Shown in pieces: positions 23,758 through 32,080 of a stretch of 64,000 nucleotides of DNA (its first letter is position 1; each line of letters begins with the position of its first letter). The notes below the pieces were generated by a model that was not told the origin of the DNA, did no database searches, and saw nothing but the letters and a program-made list of their open reading frames with translations. The stretch comes from Bathynomus jamesi (lineage: Eukaryota > Arthropoda > Malacostraca > Isopoda > Cirolanidae): positions 319,501-383,500 of the forward strand of contig JAJOZX010000880.1 in the NCBI GenBank assembly GCA_023014485.1, written 5' to 3'. Made by a program: the position numbers and the translations under genes.

Positions 23758-24095
23758 CAGGGTGTCCCATAAGTCCGGTCTCGTAGAAAATTTACTTTAA
23801 ATTAAATTTACAAAAGTAATACATTAGAAATAAAAATGTTCAAATTGGTCTTGTTTGTGTTGCAGGTAGAATAACACGCAATAGCTAATATTGAAGAGTT
23901 ACACTCGTGAGGAAAAAGCCTCCGGAGGCCTTTTCCTCACGAATGTAACTCTTTCATATTAGCCATTGCGTGTTATTCTACCTGCAACAAAAACCAAGAC
24001 GTCAATTTGAGCATTTGTTTTATTTCTAATGTATTACTTTTGTCAATTTTAACTTGAAATAAATTTCCCTATGAAACCCGACTTATGGGACACTG
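23758..24095. mobile_element. Fold-back MITE of the IS630/Tc1-like family (copy 2)
   Basis: Ends CAGGGTGTCCCATAAGTCC and GACTTATGGGACACTG beside TA. The arms mirror each other through GTTGCAGGTAGAATAAC and GTTATTCTACCTGCAAC and meet at GCCTCCGGAGGC (about 23928). Both arms derive from the 5' leader and start region of the parent whose longer remnant lies at 46954. Confidence 0.85.
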
Positions 24096-24296
24096 TAGTT
24101 GTAGAAATTTTAAAATTTAAAGAAAGGGAGGTTTTTCCCTCCTCCACACCGTAGACAAAACTGTAATTACTTATATTTAGGGTGCAACAAAAGTCCGAGT
24201 CCATACGATATTTAGTGAGTTCACAAGGAATGGGTCAAAATTAGTAAGAATGTGTTCTCCAAGGTTGGAGCTACTGTAGCAAACTGAAACAGAATT

Positions 24297-24491
24297 CATT
24301 TATATATACATATAGATATAGATATATATAGATATATAGATATAGATATATATAGATATATATAGGTATATAGATATATATAGGTATATATATAGATATA
24401 CAGTATATAGGTATATATATAGATATACAGTATATAGGTATATATATAGATATAGGTATATATATAGATATAGATATATATATAGATATTA
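24297..24491. repeat. Compound (TA/GATA)n microsatellite
   Basis: About 195 bp of ATATAGATATA and ATATAGGTATA units, including three near-identical 32-bp blocks with GATATACAGTATATAGG. It marks the truncated 5' edge of the Penelope-like fragment. An open frame on the minus strand across it is low-complexity Ile/Tyr and is not a gene. Confidence 0.85.
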
Positions 24492-24517
24492 ATGTAGTAT
24501 TTTCATATAACAATATT

Positions 24518-24910
24518 GTGAAAAATATCATAGTAAAAAATAGCCCTACCAATAATTCAGGCATTATCTATAAAATTGGTTGTAAACAATGTGATTCCTT
24601 TTACATAGGTCAGACGGGAAAGGATTTGCACACACGTATAAAACAGCATCAATATTCCGTTAGAACAGGACAGTTGTCCAGTGCCCTTTTTGTCCATTTG
24701 TCAGAGTTAGCCCACTGTATTGATTGGAATAATGCTTCAGTTTTATTCCATTCAAGCAACATTGTTAATAGAAATATTCTTGAGTCTGCCATTATCCAAC
24801 TTTCAAATAACTTCAACATAAGCAAAGGTCTTTTTCAACTCGATCCTGTTATGTTGAATTCCTTTAGAGCAGATTTAGATAAGAAGTGTAAAACATTAAA
24901 TCTTTGGTAA
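24518..24910 (+). CDS. GIY-YIG endonuclease domain of a Penelope-like element (partial)
   Basis: Residues about 13-45 read [32 protein letters not shown]: the GIY and YIG motifs, the Cys pair between them that is typical of Penelope endonucleases, and the conserved Arg and His. Further on, [15 protein letters not shown] supplies the metal-binding Glu and following Asn. The frame ends LNLW then TAA. The domain nicks target DNA to prime reverse transcription in intact elements. Here nothing upstream is left, so the frame's first codons run on from the 5' junction and the start at 24518 is nominal. The domain itself looks intact. Confidence 0.85.
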   Translation: MKNIIVKNSPTNNSGIIYKIGCKQCDSFYIGQTGKDLHTRIKQHQYSVRTGQLSSALFVHLSELAHCIDWNNASVLFHSSNIVNRNILESAIIQLSNNFNISKGLFQLDPVMLNSFRADLDKKCKTLNLW

Positions 24911-24927
24911 ACTTGTCTTCTACTTTA

Positions 24928-25202
24928 TTAACTTTTAATTTGCATTTTATTTTTTTATATATATCGAAACCTGACCATAGGCATCAATGTGTTAAAACCC
25001 GGACAGAGTTCTAGTATAAATTTGTATTTTTATAATCCATTTGATCTTGTGCTAAAAATCGATTAACTTTTAATTTGCATTTTATTTTTTTTTTTTTATA
25101 TATATCGTAACCTGACCATAGGCAGCATTGTGTTAAAACCCGGCAGAGTCCCAGTATAAATTTGTATTTTTATAATCCATTTGATCTTGTGCTAAAAATC
25201 GA
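24928..25202 (+). repeat. Tandem duplication of ~135 bp in the Penelope-like 3' region
   Basis: Two units (24928-25062 and 25063-25202) each run from TTAACTTTTAATTTGCATTTT through ACCTGACCATAGGCA and GTTAAAACCCGG to GTGCTAAAAATCGAT. They differ by a few substitutions and poly-T length. Confidence 0.9.
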
Positions 25203-25337
25203 TATTTTTCCTTACAATCTGTACGCCTCATTGGTAATCCTTTAAGGTTTTAATTTTTAATTTTTTATTATTTTTACTTCTCTGTTTATTGTATATATAT
25301 GTATGTATGTATGTATTTGTATATATAGATATGTATG

Positions 25338-25368
<31 letters not shown>

Positions 25369-25439
25369 ATGTATGTTGTTTATTTATTTTTTTTTCTTTC
25401 TGTAACCTATATATAGGCTTAACCTTTTTATATACTTCA

Positions 25440-25479
25440 GTGTTCCTGAGGATGTCATTAGACGAAAGCGCTTGAGCAC
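25440..25479 (+). ncRNA. Hammerhead-ribozyme-like motif
   Basis: Core CTGAGGA (25446-25452) fits CUGANGA. Three pairs (GTC 25454-25456 with GAC 25461-25463) close an ATTA loop, and GAAA follows at 25464-25467. Outer stem I pairs GTGTTC (25440-25445) with GAGCAC (25474-25479), including one G-U. Between them AGCGCT is self-complementary, so stem III would form only between two molecules, as reported for short-stem-III hammerheads of Penelope-like elements. Departure: one extra T (25453) sits between the core A and stem II, and H17 would be U. Activity is therefore uncertain. Confidence 0.55.
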
Positions 25480-25513
25480 CATTTTGTGTTTCCTTTCCTT
25501 CGTGGTTTTATTC

Positions 25514-25514
<1 letters not shown>

Positions 25515-25548
<34 letters not shown>
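25515..25548. repeat. (TA)n microsatellite at the Penelope-like 3' end
   Basis: Seventeen or so TA units directly after ATTCATTATATA; it marks the element's right edge. Confidence 0.8.
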
Positions 25549-25551
<3 letters not shown>

Positions 25552-25689
25552 ATATTATGAGAGTCTGTAAATAATTAATAATTAGTGAATCAATAAATGC
25601 AAAGGGAGAACAACGCTATTTTAAATAGGCTCAATTTATTTAGTGACTTTTATAATGAAATAAGAAAAATTGAAGAAACGAAGATGTCT

Positions 25690-27410
25690 CTCTACGTTCA
25701 TTAACTCTCTCTATCGCTAATGCGCTGAATGAGTACTTTGCGGGAGTGTTCACCAGGGAGGACACCCGCGTCATCCCGAGCCAGGCGTCAGGCAGGAAGG
25801 TGTGGCCTGGATAGTGTTCGGTGTACCGCGACAGTCGTTGCCGATAGAATAGACAAACTGATCGCGTTTAAGGCTCCTGGGCCAGACCAGTTCCTCCCTA
25901 GAGTGTTGCGGGAGGTGCGCGACCAGGTGGCTCCCCACCTGGCTACAGTCTTCAACAAATCGTTGGAGACGAGCCAGGTGCCTGGTGACTGGAGGGAAGC
26001 CAATGTGACCCCTATCTTTAAGAAAGGGGATCACGAAAGTCCAGGGAACTATCGTCCCATTAGTCTCACTTCGGTTGTAGGTAAATTATTAGAAGGGATA
26101 ATAGCTGATAGGATCGTTGACCATTTGGATTCCTACAAGCTGCTTGGGGACTCCCAACATGGGTTTAGACGGCATAGGTCGTGTCTCACCAACTTGTTCG
26201 AGTTTTTCCACGTCATGTTGAGTGAGTATGATAAGAGTAGGGGCGATCTCGACTTTGAGAAAGCCTTTGATAAGGTACATCACCGCCGGCTAATGGCGAA
26301 AGTTCGCGCGCTGGGTATCGGTGGGGAAGTAGGTAGGTGGATTGAAAACTGGCTGAAGAATAGGCAGCAGAGGGTTGTAATTAAAGGGGCTAGTTCGGGT
26401 TGGGCCTCGATCACTAGCGGGGTTCCTCAGGGTTCCGTTTTGGGGCCACTGTTGTTTGTCATTTACATAAATTATATCGACGCTGGCATCGTCAGTAGGA
26501 TCGCCAAATTCGCTGATGACACGAAGCTTGGGGCCAATGTTGGGACGCCGGAGGCGATCGAGCAACTGCGTGCGGACCTAGGTAGGATAGGAGAGTGGTC
26601 CGAAAAATGCAAATGCCGTTTAACTTGGGTAAATGCAAGGTGATGCACATTGGCTACGCCAATCCCAAGTCGGACTACTCGATGTTGGGGAGTAATATCG
26701 AGGCGACTGATTTGGAAAAGGACTTGAGTGTGCTAATTAGCAGCGACCTTAAGTTTACCAAACAGTGCGTAGAGGTGGAAAAGAAAAGCCCAGAAGTTGT
26801 TGCGTTATATCGGGAGGCAATTTCGATTTCGGAACGAGGAGATTGTGCTCTCTCTGTACAATTCTCTGGTTCGGCCGCACCTGGAGTATGCTGTGCAGTT
26901 CTGGTCGCCCACCCTCAGGAAAGATATTGAGAGGCTGGAGCGAGTGCAGGCGAGGGCCACAAAGTTAATCCCTTCCGTTAGGCATATGGGCTACAATCGC
27001 CGGTTACGCGCCCTGAATTTGTTTTCGCTGGAAACTCGGAGGCTTTGCGGTCAACTCATCGAGGTTTTCAAGTTCTTACGCGGGTTCAACAATGTCGATT
27101 TTAGAAGCATGTTTAGTTTAAATGATAACCCAACTCGCAACAGTGGATGGAAGTTGGATTTGAAACGGTTTAAGACTAGTATGTGTGGGAATTACTTTAC
27201 GTATAAGATCTGTGACACGTGGAACGGGCTACCTTCAGAAGTTGTGAACAGTTCTTCTGTCATCTGTTCAAGAAAAGGTTAGACCGAATCTTGCACACTA
27301 TTTGAGGGTGTATGAATTTTTCCCTGGCACCCGTTGCCATTGGTACCTCCTTGGTATAGGCCGCAAGGCCTTTTGAGGTACTACTTGCTTTTCCTTGTAA
27401 CTCTATCTCT
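25690..27410 (+). mobile_element. CR1-like non-LTR retrotransposon, RT portion
   Basis: Starts in the EN-RT linker (ANALNEYFAGVFTRED in one frame at about 25706-25760) and runs through a recognisable RT to the C-terminal region and a 3' end with GGCCGCAAGGCCTTTTG and (CT)n/(TA)n. It is GC-richer than its surroundings, like a relatively recent arrival. The 5' part is missing. Confidence 0.85.
25729..27300 (+). pseudogene. Reverse transcriptase of a CR1-like LINE (frameshifted)
   Basis: Segment 1 (to 26643) has FKAPGPDQFLPRVL, NYRPISLTSVVGKLLE, HGFRRHRSCLTNL, LDFEKAFDKVHHRRL (motif A Asp), SGVPQGSVLGPLLF and KFADDTKLGA, the catalytic F-A-D-D box intact. Segment 2 (26595-26800) has LGKCKVMHIG and EKDLSVLISSDLKF. 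Segment 3 (26797-27282) has YNSLVRPHLEYAVQFWSP, RVQARATKLIPS and FTYKICDTWNGLPSEVV; another frame then gives FKKRLDRILHTI. At least three frameshifts (near 25790, 26600 and 26790), and some lost residues before LDFEKAF, mark it as dead but young. Confidence 0.88.
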
Positions 27411-27650
27411 CTCTATATAATATAGTGGAGTTGCAGTATACAGTTATACATTATACAGTAGCGTATAGTTTGTTATAAGCCCCCATTAAAGTGTTACAAT
27501 TACAGTAATTCCTAGTTATTAAGTTTTGGCCGTCTGTCTGCCTTTATTTACTACAAACTTTATCAAATTTTTACGCAAAGTTTCACTCATTAACTTTTCT
27601 ATATGGGTTGTTTCATAGTGTGATTTTGCTTCCGCACTTACAGCAAGGGT

Positions 27651-27894
27651 CATACGAGGCCCTCCAAGGAAGAAGTGGCTAAGCGACAAAAGTAAAAAAT
27701 GCCAGAAAACGCAGTTAAAAGTTGTACCAATTTGAAAGTTGCCATAAATTTTTAACTTTTGAGGGTATTTCGACGAAATATCTTCGAAAGTTAAAAATTT
27801 ATGGCAATTTTCAAATTTGTACAACTTTTAACTGGTTTTCTGGCGTTTTTTACTTTTGTCGCTTAGCCACTTCTTCCCAGGAGGGCCTCGTATA
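27651..27894. mobile_element. Fold-back MITE inserted in a 5S-derived SINE
   Basis: Arms of about 120 bp: TACGAGGCCCTCC at the left and GGAGGGCCTCGTATAA at the right, mirroring through GAAGTGGCTAAGCGACAAAA and TTTTTAACTTT to a centre near 27772 (TTCGACGAAA). The right flank is a minus-strand 5S SINE. The left flank is too decayed to prove that the SINE tail continues. Confidence 0.8.
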
Positions 27895-28040
27895 ACGGAA
27901 GAGAACTACAGTTTAACGAGGAATCAGAGTCGCTAGTCGCTAATCATCTGAACGTGGACGACGGTCACCCATCCAATAAGTAAACAGGCCGAACGTCGCT
28001 TAACTTTACTAATCTAACGGAGAAAGGTGTTGTGACGTGG
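27895..28040 (-). mobile_element. 5S-derived SINE, copy e
   Basis: Minus strand: ACGTCACAACACC, AGTTAAGCGACGTTCGG, ATTGGATGGGTGACCGTC, then CCACGTTCAGAT and a decayed 3' part that is cut by the MITE at 27894. The C-box region TTGGATGGGTGACCG matches canonical 5S rRNA especially well. Confidence 0.7.
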
Positions 28041-28309
28041 TCCTTTTGCATCCTTTCACGCGTGGGGGAAAGAACTCGATAATAGAATCATTTTATTTCA
28101 ATAACTTTCGCAGAATCGTATCTTTAGCATTGAATATTTGTTGATTTTAATCACATGAAATACAGAAAGCAAATTGTGGATTAAAAAAAAAATTATTGAT
28201 TCAAATTAAGCTGATAAGAAATGAAGGTAGGTCTGAATTAATTTCTTAGAAGTGTACCTCGCACAATTTTGCTTTGGAATATGAAAATCTCGGAGGTCAG
28301 TCGGGGGTA
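28041..28309. other. Anonymous AT-rich DNA
   Basis: No gene or repeat recognised. Confidence 0.4.
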
Positions 28310-28525
28310 CGTCGTGGTCAGTGTCGTAACGCCGCCGCTTCCCGTCGATCAGCGAAGTTAAGCAATATTGTTTCTGGAGAGTAGTTGGGTGGGAGACCGT
28401 CCTCCGAGTTCAGATTGTGTAGCGACCCTTAAGTGGTTCGAGTCCCACGTAAAGCCGTAGGTCCCCTCCCTATATAACTTTACATGTCGCGAAGGAGGTT
28501 GAAGAACCCCCACATCATTACATTC
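28310..28525 (+). mobile_element. 5S-derived SINE, copy f (best full-length copy)
   Basis: GTACGTCGTGGTCAGTGTCG, then TCGATCAGCGAAGTTAAGCA (28344-28363) as in 5S rRNA, GTAGTTGGGTGGGAGACCGT, a tRNA-like GTGGTTCGAGTCCCACGTAA (28434-28453), CGTAGGTCCCCTCC and a 3' part GCGAAGGAGGTTGAAGAAC. It preserves the 5S A-box, C-box and the B-box-like hairpin in order. Confidence 0.85.
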
Positions 28526-28552
28526 TCGGAGATCACTATTATTCATTCGAGT

Positions 28553-28716
28553 AAGGCCGGCCGCGCGAAGGATCGTCTCGCGACTCACGACTGACGACTT
28601 GGGTCGTAACGACTCGAGTCGTCACATTGTCAATGTAAAATCACACGCGACTTGATCGTCACGAAATAAGTCGTCAGTCGTGAATCGCGAGACGATCGTG
28701 CGTGCGGCGGGCCTTA
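28553..28716. mobile_element. GC-rich palindromic MITE
   Basis: AAGGCCGGCCGCGCGAAGGA at the left pairs with a right end reading GTGCGTGCGGCGGGCCTT. The arms include CGTCTCGCGA-CTCACGACTGACGACTT and its complement. CpG-rich, unlike the AT-rich surroundings. TA flanks both sides, but the superfamily is not certain (Tc1/mariner or Harbinger-like). Confidence 0.65.
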
Positions 28717-28790
28717 TAAGAGTGGATTGTTTATATACAGTTAAAATAGGTCAGTACTGTACTGTATATAACTGTACCAATTTTATTTCT

Positions 28791-29505
28791 GGTCAATATT
28801 TGGGAGATGCACGGCATTCGAATTCAGATTTTTTATTCATACCAGTCGTTAGTACATAATTATGATTTGATGAATTTAAAAAAAAAACTAGACCTTGTGC
28901 TTTTAAAAAAAAATAAGGGACATATCAATTTTTTTCACTTTAACGATTTTTTGACATTTTCCGAGAAACTATGGTTTTGAGAGCTGGTAACCAAAAAAAA
29001 AAAAAGAAAAAACAGCACAAGACTATCCTGCATTATTTTTTGCTAGAAATCACGAAACTTTATCTACCGCCACAATAAAACGTTAGTTATTTTTCCGTCG
29101 TTTGAGTGAAGGTTAGGTTGGGTTCGTTTGAGTGAAGGTTAGGTTGGGTTCGTTTGAGTGAAGGTTAGGTTGGGTTCGTTTGAGTGAAGGTTAGGTTGGG
29201 TTCGTTTGAGTGAAGGTTAGGTTGGGTTCGTTTGAGTGAAGGTTAGGTTGGGTTCGTTTGAGTGAAGGTTAGGTTGGGTCACTAAATCGACGGAAAAATA
29301 ACTAACCTTTGCGGTGGATAAAGTTTCGCAACTCTGAAAATGTCAAAAAATCGTTAAAGTGAAAAAAATTGATATGTCCCTTATTTTTTTAAAAGCACAA
29401 GGTCTAGTTTTTTTTTTTAAATTCATCAAATCATAATTATGTACTAACGACTGGTATGAATAAAAAATCTGAATTCGGAGGCCGTGCATCTCCCGAATAT
29501 TGACC
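28791..29505. mobile_element. Merlin-derived fold-back MITE with perfect 8-bp TSD
   Basis: TIR begins GGTCAATATTTGGGAGATGC and its complement ends the element. TTATTTCT flanks it exactly (28783-28790, 29506-29513), fitting Merlin's 8-9-bp TSDs. Arms of over 200 bp match the ends of the coding Merlin at 30130-31645 and include a copy of its transposase C-terminal codons (CGAAACTTTATC, TTAGTTATTTTTCCG) in both orientations. The 27-bp minisatellite lies at the apex. Confidence 0.9.
29100..29280 (+). repeat. 27-bp minisatellite, about seven units
   Basis: Unit GTTCGTTTGAGTGAAGG plus TTAGGTTGGG repeated about seven times with almost no variation. Two to three diverged units (GTTCGTTTTAGTGAAGG, TTTGGTTAT) occupy the same place downstream of the coding Merlin transposase at 31322-31425. 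Confidence 0.92.
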
Positions 29506-29576
29506 TTATTTCTTTTAGTTTCATTCAACGTTTCCATAATGCTCGGTAATGATGATGATGATGATGATGATTTGCC

Positions 29577-29760
29577 CACCTTGGGAGCTACCTCGGGGCG
29601 ACATTGCGTCTGGGTCTGGGTATTAGTCGAGTGGGAGACCGTCCTCCGCGAGCAGATGGTATAGCGGCTCGTGGCTCGGATCCAACGTAAAGCTGCGAGT
29701 CCCCTCAGTCATGTGATCTTTGCCGTTGCTGATGAGGTTAAACAATTCCAAAAGCGCACA
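29577..29760 (+). mobile_element. 5S-derived SINE, copy g (decayed)
   Basis: The 5S A-box part is poorly conserved, but TAGTCGAGTGGGAGACCGTC, CTCGGATCCAACGTAAAGC, CCCCTCAGTCATGTGATC and GATGAGGTTAAACAATTCC follow in the family's order. A (GAT)n run precedes it at 29548-29571. Confidence 0.65.
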
Positions 29761-29834
29761 TTGCTGACTAAGGATATTCCTTCAAGGTCATTAAATAACC
29801 TCAAAGTATTGTACAATTATTGCAGCTAGCAAAA

Positions 29835-29905
29835 AGACCCGCCCTGCGGGTGGGATATTTTTGCTAGTTCCTGCGAAGGCTGTTATTTCCCTTCGGACAA
29901 TATAT
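29835..29905 (-). mobile_element. Helitron 3'-part fragment
   Basis: AAAGACCCGCCCTGCGGGTG followed by GAAGGCTGTTATT is the reverse complement of a segment at about 35510-35600 in the Helitron at 35225-35630. No terminus is present. Confidence 0.55.
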
Positions 29906-30129
29906 ATTTACCGTACAGTCATGGTACTAATATGTGTTGTTATAATTCCGAATATTGCTTAGGCAACCTGTTTTTTTTTATTGACAAACAAGAATGTGAC
30001 GTGAATGTAAAAATTAAGTTTTCAAAACGTGTCTATCCTTTTCAACGGACGGCACCTCCTGATGTCTTCCCCCTCTGTACTGTGCTTTAACCGTTTGATA
30101 TCGTATTTTCCAGAATTTGTATATTGTTT

Positions 30130-31645
30130 GGTCAATATTTAGGAGATGCACGGCCTCCGAATTCAGATTTTTTATTCATACCAGTCGTTAGTACATAATT
30201 ATGATTTGATGAATTTAAAAAAAAACTAGACCTTGTGCTTTTAAAAAATAAGGGACATATCGATTTTTTTCACTTTAACGATTTTTTGACATTTTCCGAG
30301 AAACTCTGGTTAACACATCTTTTCTCTGGTATAGTTGCGCTTCCCAAACCGCAGTTCTTTCAAAGCCATGGCTGTGTGTGACGGGTGCAAATTACAGCAC
30401 TCGCAATTAATTAAAAAGTTCCAAATAATGATGCTGAAGCAATTGAAATATTCAACAATCATGGTGTTCTACCCCGTAGTCGAAAGTGTCCAGTGTTGTA
30501 AGCCTATGTCATACAGGCTTGATAAAAAAGCTTTCGTCCGCTATCGGAAATTACGTAACAAAAAAAGTGGACGTACGGAACGCCGCATATTTCATAGAAG
30601 TATTTCTCTCTCTAAATCCACGTGGTTTGAGAATACCAAAATGCGTCCCAGTGTAAATTTACTTTTTTGTAAACACATTCTCGCGAAAATTTTTTTTAGT
30701 CAAAAGTACTGTGAGGATTTTTTAGAATTGAATTCACGAACTGTTGTGGACCTGAAATCGTTTTGCTCTGAAGTTTGTATCAACTAGCTTAATAATCAAG
30801 AACCAATTGGGAGTCCAGGTATTATTGTGGAAATTGATGAGAGCCAATTTGGTAAATGTAAATACAATCGGGGACGTGAACTACGAGGTTTGTCGGTTTT
30901 CGGTGGAATTGAAAGAGTTTCAAAGCGAAAATTTCTTTTAACCGTCGGTGATCGTAGCAAAGAAACATTACTTCCACTTATACAACGCTTTATTTTGGGG
31001 TCAATTGTCATTAGTGACTGCTGGAAGGCTTACAGCCAGCTCTCTGATCTGGGTTATGAACACCGAACTGTGAATCATTCCAACAATTTCGTCGATCCAG
31101 AGAGTGGCGCGCATACGCAGAATATAGAAAGACTTTGGGAAGATATAAAGGCATGGGTTTTGAGAGCTGGGAACAAAAAACAACAACCATTATTAGCAGT
31201 ACTTTGCGCTCTACCTATTTCAAGCAGAACACAAAGACCACAAGATATCCCGCATTATTTACTCAAATCGCGAAACTTTATCCACCGCCACAATAAAAGG
31301 TTAGTTATTTTTCCGGCGTTTTAGTGAAGGTTTGGTTATGTTCGTTTTAGTGAAGGTTTGGTTATGTTCATTTTAGTGAAGGTTAGGTTAGGTTTGGTTA
31401 TGTTCATTTTAGTAAAGAAAATTAGTTGATCTTGTGTGTTTTTATGTGCTTTATTCATATTTCCTCATCATTTCCCGTGCTTTCACTTCGAAATAATTTT
31501 TTTAAAATTTAAATTGAAAATGTTCATACTTTGAAGTGATTGCACAAGAAATGATGGTCAATCATGAATAGAGCACATAAAAACACACAAGATTAACTAA
31601 TTTTCAGGTCTGAATTCGGAGGCCGTGCATCTCCTAAATATTGAC
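30130..31645 (+). mobile_element. Merlin DNA transposon (nearly full length)
   Basis: TIRs GGTCAATATTTAGGAGATGC and CTCCTAAATATTGAC, with GGCCTCCGAATTCAGA just inside both ends. The flanking 8-mers TATTGTTT and GTCTGTTT are similar but not identical, so the TSD is decayed. An inner hairpin lies at about 31426-31600 (AATTAGTTGATCTTGTGTG and its near complement). It encodes an IS1595/ISXO2-type transposase. It is inserted in the 3' part of the minus-strand LINE. Confidence 0.88.
30335..31324 (+). pseudogene. Merlin transposase (ISXO2-like), one in-frame stop
   Basis: A continuous frame of 330 codons broken by one TAG at 30785-30787. The first in-frame ATG is 30368 (MAVCDGCKLQHSQ). The N-terminal part is basic with Cys pairs. 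After the stop it reads GIIVEIDESQFGKCKYN, GRELRGLSVFGGIER, SIVISDCWKAYSQL, YEHRTVNHSNNFVDPESGAH and TQNIERLWEDIKAW. VEIDES, SDCWKAY and NIERLW supply the D, D and E of the ISXO2/IS1595 catalytic core. The chemistry would be cut-and-paste transposition in the nucleus. A single stop and an intact DDE suggest recent inactivation or, less likely, readthrough. Confidence 0.88.
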
Positions 31646-32080
31646 AGTCTGTTTTTTTGTGGTCTATATTTTCCTTCCCAAAGATAAACCCTCCAACAAT
31701 CTCCTCTTTGTTTGCCATAAAAGGCTGCTGTAATTCGATGGCCTTTACTCTCTCCTTCCTGTAGGCACTACAGTCCAACAAGAAATGCTCCAGATCTTCT
31801 TTTTTGTACGCACACATGGGGCATTTGATGTCCCTCCTATAAATCTATTTCTCTCATTAAGTTCTAAATTATTTGTCCTACATCTGTACAATATGGTTGA
31901 GGCTGGGGTGTTATCATATATATCCTCCGTATCTCCAATGTTTCCTTTCCATTTCCTATATATTTTTAAACTTTCCTTTCCATCCATATCTTTCCTCCAG
32001 TTGTCCACATCCCAGCTACGTAGTTTGTTCGCCAGTTCCTCTTTTTGCAGTCTTTTAGGTATTTTATATTTACTCTTAAA

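Larger units (their letters stand above)
24492..25515 (+). mobile_element. Penelope-like retroelement, 5'-truncated
   Basis: Keeps the C-terminal GIY-YIG endonuclease coding part (24518-24910) and a 3' region of about 600 bp ending at a (TA)n tract. The RT is absent. The 3' region carries a tandem duplication (24928-25202) and a hammerhead-like motif (25440-25479), as known for Penelope-like elements. Confidence 0.8.

Noticed and set aside
24271..24564. 97-codon open frame on the minus strand
   Set aside because: It is the translation of a (TA/GATA)n microsatellite (Ile/Tyr/Pro repeats).
24518..24910. Homing or restriction-type GIY-YIG endonuclease of a phage or intron
   Set aside because: The Cys pair between GIY and YIG, the 3' region and the hammerhead-like motif fit a Penelope-like retroelement in a eukaryotic context.
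28310..28525. Functional 5S rRNA gene
   Set aside because: Only the internal-promoter half resembles 5S; it is joined to a tRNA-like hairpin and a tail common to nine copies.
29100..29280. CRISPR-like array
   Set aside because: Units are contiguous with no variable spacers, and lie in the loop of a Merlin MITE.
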